64,000 nt of DNA from the NCBI GenBank assembly GCA_030430205.1, contig JAUIGE010000022.1:1-64000 (forward strand). The letters run 5' to 3'. The stretch's first letter is position 1, and each line of letters opens with the position of its first letter. This DNA comes from Bacteroidia bacterium (lineage in GTDB: Bacteria > Bacteroidota > Bacteroidia > J057). The notes under the pieces were generated by a model. It made no database searches. It was given only the letters and a program-made list of their open reading frames with translations, and was not told where the DNA came from. The position numbers and the translations under genes are program-made. Shown one piece after another: positions 18,901 to 27,554 of this stretch.

Positions 18901-18981
18901 AGCGATGTTGCTAAAGGTATCTACCTGGTGAAGTTGAGCACGTCTAAAGGTGCTACTACCCGTAAATTGATTGTGAAATAA
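15952..18981 (+). CDS. Large secreted protein with SprB-type repeats and T9SS sorting domain
   Basis: 1009 residues. Signal peptide MRKLITLCAALLVASFAFG. Residues about 100-590 contain BNR/sialidase-like segments (SISIDGGATWN, SDNYGDTWG), suggesting a beta-propeller. Four repeats of about 75-80 residues follow (about 601, 682, 758, 836), each with PSCFGSTNGTATV-like starts and GxYTVTVTDxNGC-like ends, the SprB/adhesin repeat. The last 90 residues (LFPNPAESN to RKLIVK) are a T9SS sorting domain. It is probably a surface adhesin; ligand unknown. It is followed by a strong terminator. Confidence 0.88.
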   Translation: MRKLITLCAALLVASFAFGQKFVTTPDMEEALQALPESRFLEVEQNARPSSGTTHGALGNVSGSAVTAIKVAESSNAFTSLVNETNQVYSLPSAGNGGAVAFFNRQNIQDCGGQTGDNGRFRYSISIDGGATWNIGGNGGTYVPPSFNGCYGIGPVTPTYTRPCRYPNMNLFARGGSNSADSLALVYSGPVLQPSGTGWDGAVVGTVLNVADSMNNFAVTQEQYVQQAGNQYFTYSMVSQVDSRTGAINFWYGARSWDGTNVGNTFFLNKGTYNPNTKRVNWTLAKTINLPYFTGFDGNPRAANFSIAFSPNGQHGWIGMVGDLIGGEDTVYQPIFIHSDNYGDTWGSAVEVNINDFPELIDTLVLNSPPAVFVDSLGNPVDTLPFSLGKATTGFDCDLEVDADGNPHMMVVVGSATSVTTTEAGYSIFSGLGLYVFDVTKDAYGDWNMLYISRQTTFRGTFGDESVTSGFFTADPYLQVSRSADGTKIFFSWTDSDTTGIGGTDNNLPNLLGRAFDRTTNKLTNKVNFTSNDLDWATRAILPKTANSAIQAGTVFKVPTVVLSLDNGDAIQPVSFWYFQDVQYDTDTDFTNNPIFFYNCKQNPFTNMPTVGDASCAMNNDGTATITPGGGVSPYSYVWNTGNAADTTASLTGLAAGVYTAFVSDDKGCVDTVTAIVNNVGAPTATISTATVTNPSCFGSTNGTATVASTGGSGGTTYLWSNGETTAAATMLPAGSNRVTVTDMNGCASFAVVNLTQPPAIVATTVSSDVLCNGDGNGSAEVTLVTGGAGGFTFLWDDASGTTGTSLTGVGGGTYTVTITDMNGCEETSSVTIVEPAALTATTSNTPPTVCGITFDGTASATAMGGTAPFTYTWTTSSGAAAGSGSFIFGLDCGYYKVTVTDDNGCQFVQDSILVGLVSIEDDITAGINSWSLFPNPAESNLNVEIELVNIDQVRFDIIDLHGRTLVSRSFNSSLNIRSSFDLSDVAKGIYLVKLSTSKGATTRKLIVK

Positions 18982-19010
18982 GAAAAGACCTTTTAGGTTT
19001 TTTTAAATAA

Positions 19011-19049
19011 AAAGCTTTACTAAACTTTAAGGTTTAGTAAAGCTTTTTT
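19011..19049 (+). terminator. Strong rho-independent terminator before mqnB
   Basis: AAAGCTTTACTAAAC and GTTTAGTAAAGCTTT form a perfect 15-bp stem with a 6-base loop, ending in TTTTTT. It closes the surface-protein gene. The mqnB start at 19057 follows the T-run by only 7 bases. A small hairpin ACCT-TTT-AGGT with seven T (about 18988-19004) precedes it. Confidence 0.88.
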
Positions 19050-19056
19050 CATTTAT

Positions 19057-19731
19057 ATGAATATCCTCCTCCTCGTAGCAACAGAGCTTGAATCCCACCG
19101 CATCAATGCAAGCTTTGATTTTGTACAAGATAAAGACTGGCTTGTCGCCCCGCTGCCCAGGGGGAAAGTATACCTTCTTCATAGTGGTATCGGAATGGTT
19201 TCGACTGCTTATATGCTCGGGCGATTTCTCGCCCTGAGAGAAGTTGATCTGGCGATCAACCTTGGGATTGCAGGTAGCTTTGATCGGACGATCAAATTGG
19301 GAGAAGTGGTTGAAATTGTCGAAGACAATTTTGCAGAGATGGGAGCCGAGGATGGAGCTGATTGGCTCCATTTGCCAGAATTGGGCTTCGCCCAATTTGA
19401 GCAGGAAGAAAAATCTTTCTTCAATACCTTCACCAACCCCTCACCCTCTGCCTTTTCTGTCAGAAAAGTGACAGCCCTGACCCTAAACCGTACCCACGGC
19501 TATCCTGACTCTATAGATAAAGTCCAAAAGTATTGGCCCAAACAAGTAGAAAGCATGGAAGGCGCTGCCTTTTTTCACGCGATGATTCGCGCAAAGATTC
19601 CTTTCTACGCTTTCAGGTCCATCTCCAATTATGTCGAATTGAGAAACAAAGATGCATGGGAAATCCCCTTGGCTGTACGGAATATGGAAGAATGGCTTAT
19701 TGAGAATTTGAAGCTAATAAGCGAACAATAA
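19057..19731 (+). CDS. mqnB: Futalosine hydrolase
   Basis: 224 residues, nucleoside phosphorylase/hydrolase fold like MTA/SAH nucleosidase. Motifs: LLHSGIGMVSTAYMLG near residue 45, INLGIAGSFD near 69, VESMEGAAFF near 168, FRSISNYVE near 186. It releases hypoxanthine from futalosine in the alternative menaquinone pathway found in many Bacteroidota. No other mqn gene is in the window. The start lies directly after a terminator, and the 3' end overlaps the convergent permease gene by 35 bases. Confidence 0.85.
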   Translation: MNILLLVATELESHRINASFDFVQDKDWLVAPLPRGKVYLLHSGIGMVSTAYMLGRFLALREVDLAINLGIAGSFDRTIKLGEVVEIVEDNFAEMGAEDGADWLHLPELGFAQFEQEEKSFFNTFTNPSPSAFSVRKVTALTLNRTHGYPDSIDKVQKYWPKQVESMEGAAFFHAMIRAKIPFYAFRSISNYVELRNKDAWEIPLAVRNMEEWLIENLKLISEQ

Positions 19732-21349
19732 ATTTGACAGGCCCTAGTTTTGCCCAGACATTTTCATCCAGTAATCGGGATTCATTGGCTGCTTTGTAAA
19801 TAAGGAAAAAGGCAATAGGCCCAAATACAAGGGCTGGCAGCCAGGCACTTAGTGTAGGATCAAGCAGGGCTTCTTTGGCAAACTTTTTCCCCTGGGCATT
19901 GATCACATAAGCCAAAACCAGCAAAAGTGTAGATATCAAAGCAGGAACCCCAAGGCCGCCTTTGCGGATGATGGCTCCCAGGGCGATGCCTATAAGCATA
20001 AAGAAAACCACATTCAAAGGACTCGATATTCGAAACTGGTATTCATAGATATAGCGGTTGATCCGCTTGATTTCTTCATTTCGTTTTCGGGTTGAAAATT
20101 CAACATAGTTTTTCACAGCCCGACCAGAGCTCAATGCTTTATTTATGGCCTCCACCCTATTGATATCTGTAAATAAATCCAAAGCAGAAATGGTGGAATC
20201 GTTTCCTTCTGCCCAACTCAATGTCGGAAGGGCATCAGGATAGCCCTGATGGTTGCTTGGAGACGGAAGGCTACTCAAGTCTGGGGGAGGTGATTTGCCT
20301 TTTTCTGCCAAATGCGTTGGTGTTTTTTTAAGTTGTTTCAGTTGTTCCTCTGAGAGCTGAATTCCTTCATCCAATTTTTTCTCCCTGATCGCCACGGAGT
20401 CTTCTTTTTGGGGAACAACAACTCGCGGAACATAGCCAGGAAGAAATGATGAATCCAGCCTCGTATAGGGCCGCAGGTAGTTGCGAAACTTATCCAGATT
20501 CCCGGACTGGCGTGCATAGAGGCTATCCAGGGCCTCTCGAAGCTTCCACTGATCAAGGGTCACCTGATGCCGGGCAAAAAGCCCCTCATCTGTCCTATCC
20601 AGCTCAAATCCTTTGAGTTTGAATTTGTACAACAACGAATCGAAATAGGTCCGACCGTAATTATAGGTCTTGGTCTTGCCAGGATCGGGCTTATAATCCT
20701 CATGGCGTACGCCCGAGTATAGCACCATTTGCATGGAGCTGGGGTCTTTGGGATTGAGGCGCGTACGCGCCGAGTCAGCCGCGATCACATCCACCGCTCC
20801 GCGGTTTTCTGTATGGTTATAAACCATCACATCATAGAGCGTCCGACGCTCTATGCTTTTGTCCGAAATCCTGATGACATAGCCATCTATATCCCGGTAA
20901 AACTGCCCCGGCGTCAGGCTCAGCTCCGCTTTCTTTTTCCCTACATCATAGAGCAAACTGAAAAATTTCAGGTTGGCCATAGGTACTACCTGGAAGGAAA
21001 ACCAAAAAGATAAAGCCGTAAGGAAAAGGGAAAAAACAAACATGGGCCGGCCAATCTTCCAGAGGCCTATGCCGCTGGACTTTAGCGCTGCCAGCTCATT
21101 GTGCTCACCTAAACTCCCGTAAGTCATCAGAGCTGCAGCCAGAACTGCCACAGGAAGTGCCAGCAGGGACAGTTTCCCTGAGGCATACATAAATAATTTG
21201 CTGATGATTTCCAGGCTAATGCCTTTACCGGCGATTTCATCTATATACATAGACAAAAACTGCAGCACAAGGATAAAGAGGATGATGGCAAAGCTCATCA
21301 CCATCGGTCCTATAAAAGATTTGAGTATGAGCCAGTTAAGTCGTTTCAA
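19697..21349 (-). CDS. LptF/LptG family permease
   Basis: 550 residues; LptF/LptG of the lipopolysaccharide export ABC system usually have about 360. N-terminal membrane helices at about 14-37, 55-75 and 98-120 with LKSSGIGLWKIGRPM between them, a long periplasmic part, and three helices at the end (FFMLIGIALGAIIRKGG, LISTLLLVLAYVINAQG, LPALVFGPIAFFLIY). The periplasmic domain carries an added low-complexity stretch (PPPDLSSLPSPSNHQG) near residue 355. The start overlaps the upstream WG-repeat gene by 4 bases. It probably pairs with a second permease and LptB elsewhere. Confidence 0.88.
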   Translation of the reverse strand: MKRLNWLILKSFIGPMVMSFAIILFILVLQFLSMYIDEIAGKGISLEIISKLFMYASGKLSLLALPVAVLAAALMTYGSLGEHNELAALKSSGIGLWKIGRPMFVFSLFLTALSFWFSFQVVPMANLKFFSLLYDVGKKKAELSLTPGQFYRDIDGYVIRISDKSIERRTLYDVMVYNHTENRGAVDVIAADSARTRLNPKDPSSMQMVLYSGVRHEDYKPDPGKTKTYNYGRTYFDSLLYKFKLKGFELDRTDEGLFARHQVTLDQWKLREALDSLYARQSGNLDKFRNYLRPYTRLDSSFLPGYVPRVVVPQKEDSVAIREKKLDEGIQLSEEQLKQLKKTPTHLAEKGKSPPPDLSSLPSPSNHQGYPDALPTLSWAEGNDSTISALDLFTDINRVEAINKALSSGRAVKNYVEFSTRKRNEEIKRINRYIYEYQFRISSPLNVVFFMLIGIALGAIIRKGGLGVPALISTLLLVLAYVINAQGKKFAKEALLDPTLSAWLPALVFGPIAFFLIYKAANESRLLDENVWAKLGPVKFIVRLLASNSQ

Positions 21350-22587
21350 GGTTCAATCCAAATTACATCGCCTTCCAAATTGATATAGGCAAGCCTGTTT
21401 CTATATCTGTCCTGCCCTTCCGATTTCAGCTTAACAACGGTAACGGGGCCATCGAAGTAGCCTGCAAATTTGAATTGCGGCTTAAAAACATATTGTCCCC
21501 TGTTGTTGATATATCCCCAGTTCCTGCCGACTTTGACGGCAGCTATATGAGAGCGAAAACCTTTCGCTTCATCATACACAGGATTGATCCGAATAAATCC
21601 GACGCTATCTACAAATCCCCATTTTCCTCCCTGAAAATCCTGAGTGTTGGCCTGATCGGCATAAATGGGTTGTCCGGATTTATTGCTTCCTATCCGCACC
21701 GGGCACATGCCCGATCCAAAATATCCCCCCTGGTCAAATTGGGCATCTACCAGGATATGCCCTGTGGTATTCATAAGCCCTATCCGATATCGGTCAGAAA
21801 AAAAGGTTTTGCTTCCTTCAAAGCCCTCACGAATGCTGGCGACATCATTATGAAAATTCGTTTCTATCCTGTATTGACTAAAGACCTGATAGCCTTTTTT
21901 GTCTATGCAAACGACTTTTCCATTGTCTTCGGAGACGAGGGCGTAGCCGCAGGAAAAATCTACGGGAAAAAGGTATTTTGCTTCAATGACCAATTCGCCT
22001 TTTTTATTGATATACCCCCAAAAACCGTCTACAAAAACGGCTGCCAGGCCTTCCGAAAAGGTTCTGGCGGAAAGTATATTCAGCGAATCAATCTCACTTC
22101 CGGCTTTTCGCAGGACAAAATCAATGACAATTTGGTTATCAGGGTTTATGTAAACCCATCTTTTTTCCAGTCTGACTGCCGCCAGGCCGTCTATAAAGCG
22201 GTAGCCGTCGTGCATAACAGGAGCGAGGTCCTGGGCATCGTAGGGCATACCTCCGTTGGGAGGCGAGTAATAAACCGGGTTGATGACAAATTTGCCATTG
22301 GTGCCAATAAAGCCCCACTTGCCATCTGTGGGCATATCACGGCCGGAGGCATTGCCACCCACATTTACCGCAGCCAGCCCCTCGCTAAAATCCAGCGCAT
22401 AGGCAAATTGTGCAGAGATCACCGGATTGCCCAGGCGGTCAATGAAGCCGTAAAAACGGCCTTTTTTGATGGCATAAACATTGGATGTATCCTCTGAAAT
22501 CTTGGGTCTGCTGCAAGCAGTAGCCAGAAGACTAACCAGCAGGATCACAAACAGTCGGATTCTCCAATTATGTACGGTAGCGTTCAT
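21346..22587 (-). CDS. WG-repeat lipoprotein
   Basis: 413 residues. Signal peptide ends in the lipobox SLLATAC near residue 25. At least six WG (KWG) repeats follow: FYGFIDRLGNPV, KWGFIGTNGKFV, WVYINPDNQIV, FWGYINKKGELV, KWGFVDSVGFI, NWGYINNRGQYVF, each followed by an F/Y-rich and GLAAV-like segment. Such repeats form a beta-rich scaffold of unknown role in the envelope. It overlaps the acyltransferase gene upstream by 20 bases and the LptF/G gene downstream by 4, so all three are co-transcribed. Confidence 0.85.
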   Translation of the reverse strand: MNATVHNWRIRLFVILLVSLLATACSRPKISEDTSNVYAIKKGRFYGFIDRLGNPVISAQFAYALDFSEGLAAVNVGGNASGRDMPTDGKWGFIGTNGKFVINPVYYSPPNGGMPYDAQDLAPVMHDGYRFIDGLAAVRLEKRWVYINPDNQIVIDFVLRKAGSEIDSLNILSARTFSEGLAAVFVDGFWGYINKKGELVIEAKYLFPVDFSCGYALVSEDNGKVVCIDKKGYQVFSQYRIETNFHNDVASIREGFEGSKTFFSDRYRIGLMNTTGHILVDAQFDQGGYFGSGMCPVRIGSNKSGQPIYADQANTQDFQGGKWGFVDSVGFIRINPVYDEAKGFRSHIAAVKVGRNWGYINNRGQYVFKPQFKFAGYFDGPVTVVKLKSEGQDRYRNRLAYINLEGDVIWIEP

Positions 22588-23158
22588 CTAAGGCAAATTT
22601 TTCAGGGAATTTAGGTTTTGACCATTTGCTGTAAAATTCAACAATTTTTCGCATATCTGCATCCATATCGTCTGAGGGAATCAGTACTTCCGGCACACCC
22701 ACCCTTTTATTTTCATAATCAATATAGCCCAAAGCAATGGGAACATTCGCCAGTTTGGCTACATGGTAAAAGCCGGTTTTCCATTGTGGCTGGAGGCTAC
22801 GGCTTCCTTCGACTGTCACCAGCATGGATATCTTTTCATCCGGGCGTTCCAACAGGATGTTTGCCATGACTTCAACCATACTGAGGCGTTTTTCTCCCTC
22901 TTTCTTAGGACTTCTGTCAATCCACAAAGCCCCGAGCGATTCCAGCCAGGGGCCCAGGAGGAACTTATCCAATTCCTTTTTAATGGTAAAGCGTGCATTC
23001 AGTTTGAGCATCTTCCAGCCAACTAAGGCATAGAGAAAATCCCAATTGCTGGTGTGGCCAATAGCGATTAAAACGGATCTTTCAGCCCTTTTATCAAAAT
23101 TGGTGTCGACCTTCCATCCCTTTAGCCGGAAGATCAATTTAAGAATCCAGTAAATCAT
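22568..23158 (-). CDS. 1-acylglycerol-3-phosphate acyltransferase-like protein
   Basis: 196 residues, short PlsC-fold enzyme. The catalytic H-x4-D motif is HTSNWD near residue 34 and the phosphate-binding EGSRS near 119; between them is the conserved GALWIDR. One hydrophobic segment at the N-terminus probably holds it at the inner membrane. It likely acylates a lysophospholipid or another lipid, consistent with neighbouring envelope genes; the substrate is not determined. Confidence 0.82.
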   Translation of the reverse strand: MIYWILKLIFRLKGWKVDTNFDKRAERSVLIAIGHTSNWDFLYALVGWKMLKLNARFTIKKELDKFLLGPWLESLGALWIDRSPKKEGEKRLSMVEVMANILLERPDEKISMLVTVEGSRSLQPQWKTGFYHVAKLANVPIALGYIDYENKRVGVPEVLIPSDDMDADMRKIVEFYSKWSKPKFPEKFALDERYRT

Positions 23159-23180
23159 GAGAGCAAGATAGGAAATCCGC

Positions 23181-24356
23181 TCAATAGCTCCACTTCATCC
23201 GGAGATAAACTCCATCTACGAAGTTTTGAAAGGAAGATTGATTTTCCAGAAAAAATAACTGCCCCACCAAATCCAGGTCCCAGTTTTCCTTTATGGAATA
23301 AGAAATGGTTGGGATTGCGGTAAGTAAATGCCCATTGGGGGAATACATCAGGCCCAGGGAGATGGCGGACAAGGGACTCAACTGGGTGGAAGCATTGGTG
23401 AAGAAAGCCCATTTTGTGGGGTAAAGATTTTTGGCGGACAATTGTCCGCCGAGCAGGCCTGTTTGCAGGCTACCCAAATCGATCTTATCCAGGCCACGAC
23501 TGCCATAATAGGCAGAAGCCATCAGATATACTTTCCCCAACTGATAATCCGCTGTCATGGAAATGGAAAAGGTGTTGAGGCTATCTGTCGATTGTTCCGT
23601 AGGAACAAAATAGGATGCTTCGCCTTTAAATCCGGCACCGCCGATATAGCCAGACCAACCCCCTCCCATGGCAATATCTCCCCTGTAATATCCACTCATC
23701 AGCTGCAAATCATAGCTTTTCAGGTTAAAGCGATATAGCGCCGCCGCCACTGACTGATCCAGGTCTTTTGAAGGGCTGAAAGCTATTTCCAAACTGGAGA
23801 GCAAACCTGTATAATAAGTAAATCGCAGCGCATCGCTCCCAGGCCTTTCTTCATAGTCAAAATCCAGGTAATTGAAAGCATTAAACAGGTCATTGGGATT
23901 CCAAACCGTGTTAATCCCCCAATTGATCCGCTGGCGCCCGAGGCGCAATTCCCATTTTTCGGTAGCATATTCGAGATATGCGCGATCCAAAATGGAGTGC
24001 ATCACAAAGGCTTCTTCATTTACCCATAAAGCAGACAAATCAACCAAACCCACATAGGTATCTATCAGTTCTCCATAATCAGGGTTCATTTTCACCTCCT
24101 CTCCCCAAAAAATCCTGTTTCTGGCTTCCAGGCTAAAGGTCAGGCGGTTGGTAGCGTACCATTTGAGATTCAGTCTGTTATGAATCAGGTTATTGGTAGT
24201 CAATGCTTTCAGGGGGTTGATGTAGGCATTGGACTGGAGGTATTTCACATAGCCTCCCAGGACGAGTTTGGGTTGATCGCTGTCCTGAGCTTTTCCAAAG
24301 GAGAAGCTCAGAATCAACCCTCCCAAAAGCAGGTATCTCAGAAATGATTTCATCAT
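23181..24356 (-). CDS. Outer-membrane beta-barrel protein of the TetR-ABC operon
   Basis: 391 residues from the ATG at 24356, one base after the ATPase stop, with AGGAGA in the ribosome-binding position; upstream in-frame starts lie inside the ATPase gene. Signal peptide ends near GKAQ. The mature chain alternates short amphipathic strands with aromatic ends (GGYVKYLQSNAYIN, WELRLGRQRINWGIN, YDLQLMSGYYRGD), and ends with Y in RMKWSY, the C-terminal aromatic expected of a barrel. It is the putative outer-membrane partner of the ABC system encoded just upstream. Confidence 0.78.
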   Translation of the reverse strand: MMKSFLRYLLLGGLILSFSFGKAQDSDQPKLVLGGYVKYLQSNAYINPLKALTTNNLIHNRLNLKWYATNRLTFSLEARNRIFWGEEVKMNPDYGELIDTYVGLVDLSALWVNEEAFVMHSILDRAYLEYATEKWELRLGRQRINWGINTVWNPNDLFNAFNYLDFDYEERPGSDALRFTYYTGLLSSLEIAFSPSKDLDQSVAAALYRFNLKSYDLQLMSGYYRGDIAMGGGWSGYIGGAGFKGEASYFVPTEQSTDSLNTFSISMTADYQLGKVYLMASAYYGSRGLDKIDLGSLQTGLLGGQLSAKNLYPTKWAFFTNASTQLSPLSAISLGLMYSPNGHLLTAIPTISYSIKENWDLDLVGQLFFLENQSSFQNFVDGVYLRMKWSY

Positions 24357-24357
24357 T

Positions 24358-25095
24358 TTATCTCCTTTCATCCGATACAATCTGTCCATCTTCCAGGGTG
24401 ATGACCCTGCGGGCACGGTCTATCACACGCTGGTCATGCGTGGAAAAAATGAAGGTCATGCCTTCTTTTTTGTTCAATTCGAGCATGATGTCGAGCAAAG
24501 TGGCAGTGGAATGCGAATCCAGGTTGGCTGTAGGCTCATCCGCCAGGATGAAAGTAGGCTTCGGCGCCAGGGCACGCGCTACGGCTACGCGTTGCTGCTG
24601 GCCTCCAGACAACTGGCTGGGCCGTTTGTCCCCCAATCCTCCTATGCCTACGGCATTGAGCAACTCGGTGGAACGGGCTTCGCGCTCCTCTTTGGGGCGC
24701 TTTTGAAGTAACATGGTGAATTCGATATTCTCCTGCGCTGTCAAGACTGGAATCAGGTTATAGGCCTGAAAAACAAAGCCAATGTTGTTGAGGCGAAAGT
24801 CAGTAAGCACACTCTCTGGCAGGTTTGCCAGGGAGGCACCAGCGACGATTACATCGCCGGAATCCTGGCGGTCCAGGCCGCCAATGATGTTGAGCAGGGT
24901 GGTTTTTCCGGAACCGGAAGGGCCTACAATGGCAGTAAACTCGCCGGCGGCGATTTCGAGATTGACGCCGTTTACGGCGTGAACGGGTTCTACGCCCTGG
25001 TAGATTTTATGAAGATCGATGGTTTGTACCACGAGCTCGCTTCCTGTGGGTGCAGAGGCTGAGATTTGGCTATTTGTTTCTGTATTCAAATCCAT
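24358..25095 (-). CDS. ABC transporter ATP-binding protein, LolD/MacB type
   Basis: 245 residues. Walker A GPSGSGKTT near 57, Q-loop FVFQAYNLIPVLTA, signature LSGGQQQR, Walker B FILADEPTANLDS, H-loop STHDQ. This is the LolD/FtsE-like branch that powers FtsX-type permeases in moving lipoproteins, lipids or drugs out of the inner membrane. It is immediately downstream of two such permease genes. An N-terminal extension of about 20 residues (SQISASAPTG) precedes the domain. Confidence 0.92.
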   Translation of the reverse strand: MDLNTETNSQISASAPTGSELVVQTIDLHKIYQGVEPVHAVNGVNLEIAAGEFTAIVGPSGSGKTTLLNIIGGLDRQDSGDVIVAGASLANLPESVLTDFRLNNIGFVFQAYNLIPVLTAQENIEFTMLLQKRPKEEREARSTELLNAVGIGGLGDKRPSQLSGGQQQRVAVARALAPKPTFILADEPTANLDSHSTATLLDIMLELNKKEGMTFIFSTHDQRVIDRARRVITLEDGQIVSDERR

Positions 25096-25107
25096 GATTC
25101 GATGTAT

Positions 25108-26316
25108 TTAGCGGGTGATATATTGTGTTTTGAATCCCACCGCCTTGAAGGCGGGATAGATGGAGCCCAGTATAGCTACCACAAAAACCTGAATGGCAAC
25201 GATCACATAGTATTTTGGCTCCATCATCGGATAGACCGTAGAACTCATCCCCATCTGGGCGAGTCCTTCTGAAAAAGCAGACATATCGATGCCGACATTT
25301 CCCATGATTCCTACTGTTAGTTGGGTAAGAACAATACCCAGGGGCACGCCAATCAGGGAAATAAGAGTAGATTCCAGCACAATCATTTTAAACACCTGAG
25401 CCCTTTTCATGCCCACGGCCATCAACATACCTGTCTCTTCTTTTCGTTCCAATACGGCCATCAGCATGGTATTGATGATGCCGAAAAACAGGCCTATGAT
25501 CACTACTCCCACAAAAATCCAGACCACCTGGTCCATGCTATCTGCCATCATGCTGAGTTCGGGTGAGACCTCCTTCCATGTTTCAACCTGCACTTCGGGA
25601 AAGGCTTCTGCTAGTTCAGCCTGAACAGGGAGGACTTCTTCTTTGCTATTGAGCAAAATGGCGATTTCGTGGATTTGCCCTTCCTGCCCCAGCATCCTTT
25701 GTAAATCTGTGGCCTGTACAAAAACATGAGCCTCATCATATTTTGCATCAATGGTTTTAAAAATACCTCCTACACGAAATGCGCTTGCAACCATCTCTCC
25801 CTCAGCATTTTGTGATGTCAAGGTTATTTTAGACCTCAATTTGATCTTGAGCATTTTGGCCGCCCGTTCACTCACCAAAATTGGGTTTCTGGCATCCTCA
25901 GGGAAATATTCTCCCTCGATAACTTTCCCTTCCAACTGCGTTACAAGGGCTTCACTTGCAGGCATGACGCCATTGATCATGACACCTATGGATTTGCGGG
26001 GCGAAGCCAGCATACCGCCTGCAAGGCTTCTGCCTGTAGCGGCTTTGATGTTCGGTTTTTGCTGAATCTCATTCAGAACCTGCAATCCGTCAGGAATAAA
26101 AAGTTCCACTTTTCGCTCATCCCGATAATCGGGATGATGAAGCTGTACATGGGATATCAGCTTTTCAATCTGATCTTTGGCTCGCTGGTCCATCATCCCC
26201 AGAGAAAAAGAGACCATCGCGAGGCCTCCCCACAATCCGAGGACCACCGCAGCAATCAGAACAAGGCTTCTTGTCCGGTTGCGCCAAATATTTTTCCAGG
26301 CTATTTTCAATAACAT
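25108..26316 (-). CDS. FtsX-like ABC permease 2
   Basis: 402 residues. One N-terminal helix (residues about 15-40, LVLIAAVVLGLWGGLAMVSF) with the preceding WKNIWRNRTRS motif, a periplasmic MacB-type core domain, and three C-terminal helices (VWIFVGVVIIGLFFGIINTML, STLISLIGVPLGIVLTQLTVG, YVIVAIQVFVVAILGSIYPA). Topology and motifs are those of LolC/LolE and MacB. It is homologous to the upstream permease, so the two probably form a heterodimer with the ATPase. Confidence 0.88.
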   Translation of the reverse strand: MLLKIAWKNIWRNRTRSLVLIAAVVLGLWGGLAMVSFSLGMMDQRAKDQIEKLISHVQLHHPDYRDERKVELFIPDGLQVLNEIQQKPNIKAATGRSLAGGMLASPRKSIGVMINGVMPASEALVTQLEGKVIEGEYFPEDARNPILVSERAAKMLKIKLRSKITLTSQNAEGEMVASAFRVGGIFKTIDAKYDEAHVFVQATDLQRMLGQEGQIHEIAILLNSKEEVLPVQAELAEAFPEVQVETWKEVSPELSMMADSMDQVVWIFVGVVIIGLFFGIINTMLMAVLERKEETGMLMAVGMKRAQVFKMIVLESTLISLIGVPLGIVLTQLTVGIMGNVGIDMSAFSEGLAQMGMSSTVYPMMEPKYYVIVAIQVFVVAILGSIYPAFKAVGFKTQYITR

Positions 26317-26334
26317 ATCCTTGTGTGATTGAGG

Positions 26335-27552
26335 TTAGTGCCGCATGGCCTCTACCGGCTTGATGCGAAATATTTTATTGATGCTAAAGGCGTATACAAG
26401 CATCGCAAGGACAAAAACCACGATTGCCTGATAGTAAAAAATGGAGGGATCCAGGGAAGCGGGCATGATGGCTTCAAAGCCATATTGCTGGTACACCTCT
26501 TCCATTTCTCCTCCCAGCTGAATGGGGTTTTCTTTGAAATACCACAGGAGGGGAATGGTTAGCGTGAAACTGCTTACAATGGCAATCAGGGTCATAAAAA
26601 GCATTTCTATTAATGTCATCAGGGCCACTTTGCGTTTTTTCATCCCTACCGCCATCACTACACCAAATTCATATTGGCGCTCCTGAATCATCATAAGCAG
26701 GGTGCCAAAAATGACAAAACCGATGACTAAATAAAGGATTCCCATCATGACTTTATTTCCTCCGGCGTCAGCCTGCTGCATTTGCAGCAGCCAGGGCATC
26801 ATTTCATTCCAGTTCATGACTTCATAGGCATGGGTATCCAACCTTTGCTGAAGATCAGCCACGACCTCATCCACGGCGCTTCCTTTATCCAATAATAAAG
26901 CATAAGAAGTCAGCCGATTTTCTGCTCCATAGAAATATTGAGCTTCTTTAAGGGGAAGGTAAATCACGGATTTATTGAGTTCGGGCGAACCAAATTTGGC
27001 TATGGCCATGATCGGATAGAGCCCTGTGGCGCTTACGCCATGATAGCCCTGCCCCATCAGGACGATGGAATCACCGATTCCCAGCTCCAATTTGGTGGCT
27101 ACGCCCTCCCCTATCAACAGTGCCCGATCTTCTGGGGAGGGATAGCTTCCCGCTATCAGCTTGTCTTTCAATTTGGTGAGCGCCTGCTCAGCTTCTGGAT
27201 CAAAGCCGATCAGCTGGGTGGTTGTGGTTTTTTTCCGCGATGCGGCCAGGGTGAAGGATTCAAGTCGTGAAACGACTTCTTCGACATGTGAATTGGCAAG
27301 GATCTCCTTCTTGAGCCCCTCTACATCCTCGAAGGTATTGTCCATGATCTGGTCATCCCAATATCCTTTCTGATGGACCTGAGCGTAGCCGGTATAGAAA
27401 CCGACCATATTTTTGATGTTGTTTTCATATACACCGGCTTGCAGGGAGTCCATCACAGTGGACAGCAAAACGGCAAACATGATGGCGGCAATCACGATGA
27501 AGGTACGGCGTTTATTGCGCCATAGGTTGCGCCAGGCTAGTTTTGTTACCAT
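26335..27552 (-). CDS. FtsX-like ABC permease 1
   Basis: 405 residues. N-terminus KLAWRNLWRNKRRTFIVIAAIMFAVLL is the classic start of this family, followed by a periplasmic core (residues about 45-270) and three C-terminal helices (MGILYLVIGFVIFGTLLMM, LIEMLFMTLIAIVSSFTLTI, AIVVFVLAMLVYAFSI). It ends IKPVEAMRH, a tail common in FtsX-type permeases. It is 2 bases after the LolA-like gene and 18 bases before permease 2. Confidence 0.88.
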   Translation of the reverse strand: MVTKLAWRNLWRNKRRTFIVIAAIMFAVLLSTVMDSLQAGVYENNIKNMVGFYTGYAQVHQKGYWDDQIMDNTFEDVEGLKKEILANSHVEEVVSRLESFTLAASRKKTTTTQLIGFDPEAEQALTKLKDKLIAGSYPSPEDRALLIGEGVATKLELGIGDSIVLMGQGYHGVSATGLYPIMAIAKFGSPELNKSVIYLPLKEAQYFYGAENRLTSYALLLDKGSAVDEVVADLQQRLDTHAYEVMNWNEMMPWLLQMQQADAGGNKVMMGILYLVIGFVIFGTLLMMIQERQYEFGVVMAVGMKKRKVALMTLIEMLFMTLIAIVSSFTLTIPLLWYFKENPIQLGGEMEEVYQQYGFEAIMPASLDPSIFYYQAIVVFVLAMLVYAFSINKIFRIKPVEAMRH

Positions 27553-27554
27553 AT

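Noticed and set aside
21475-22497. 340-codon frame opposite the WG-repeat lipoprotein gene
   Set aside because: The minus-strand protein has signal peptide, lipobox and six repeats, and its start and stop overlap neighbouring genes as in an operon. The plus-strand frame has none of these.
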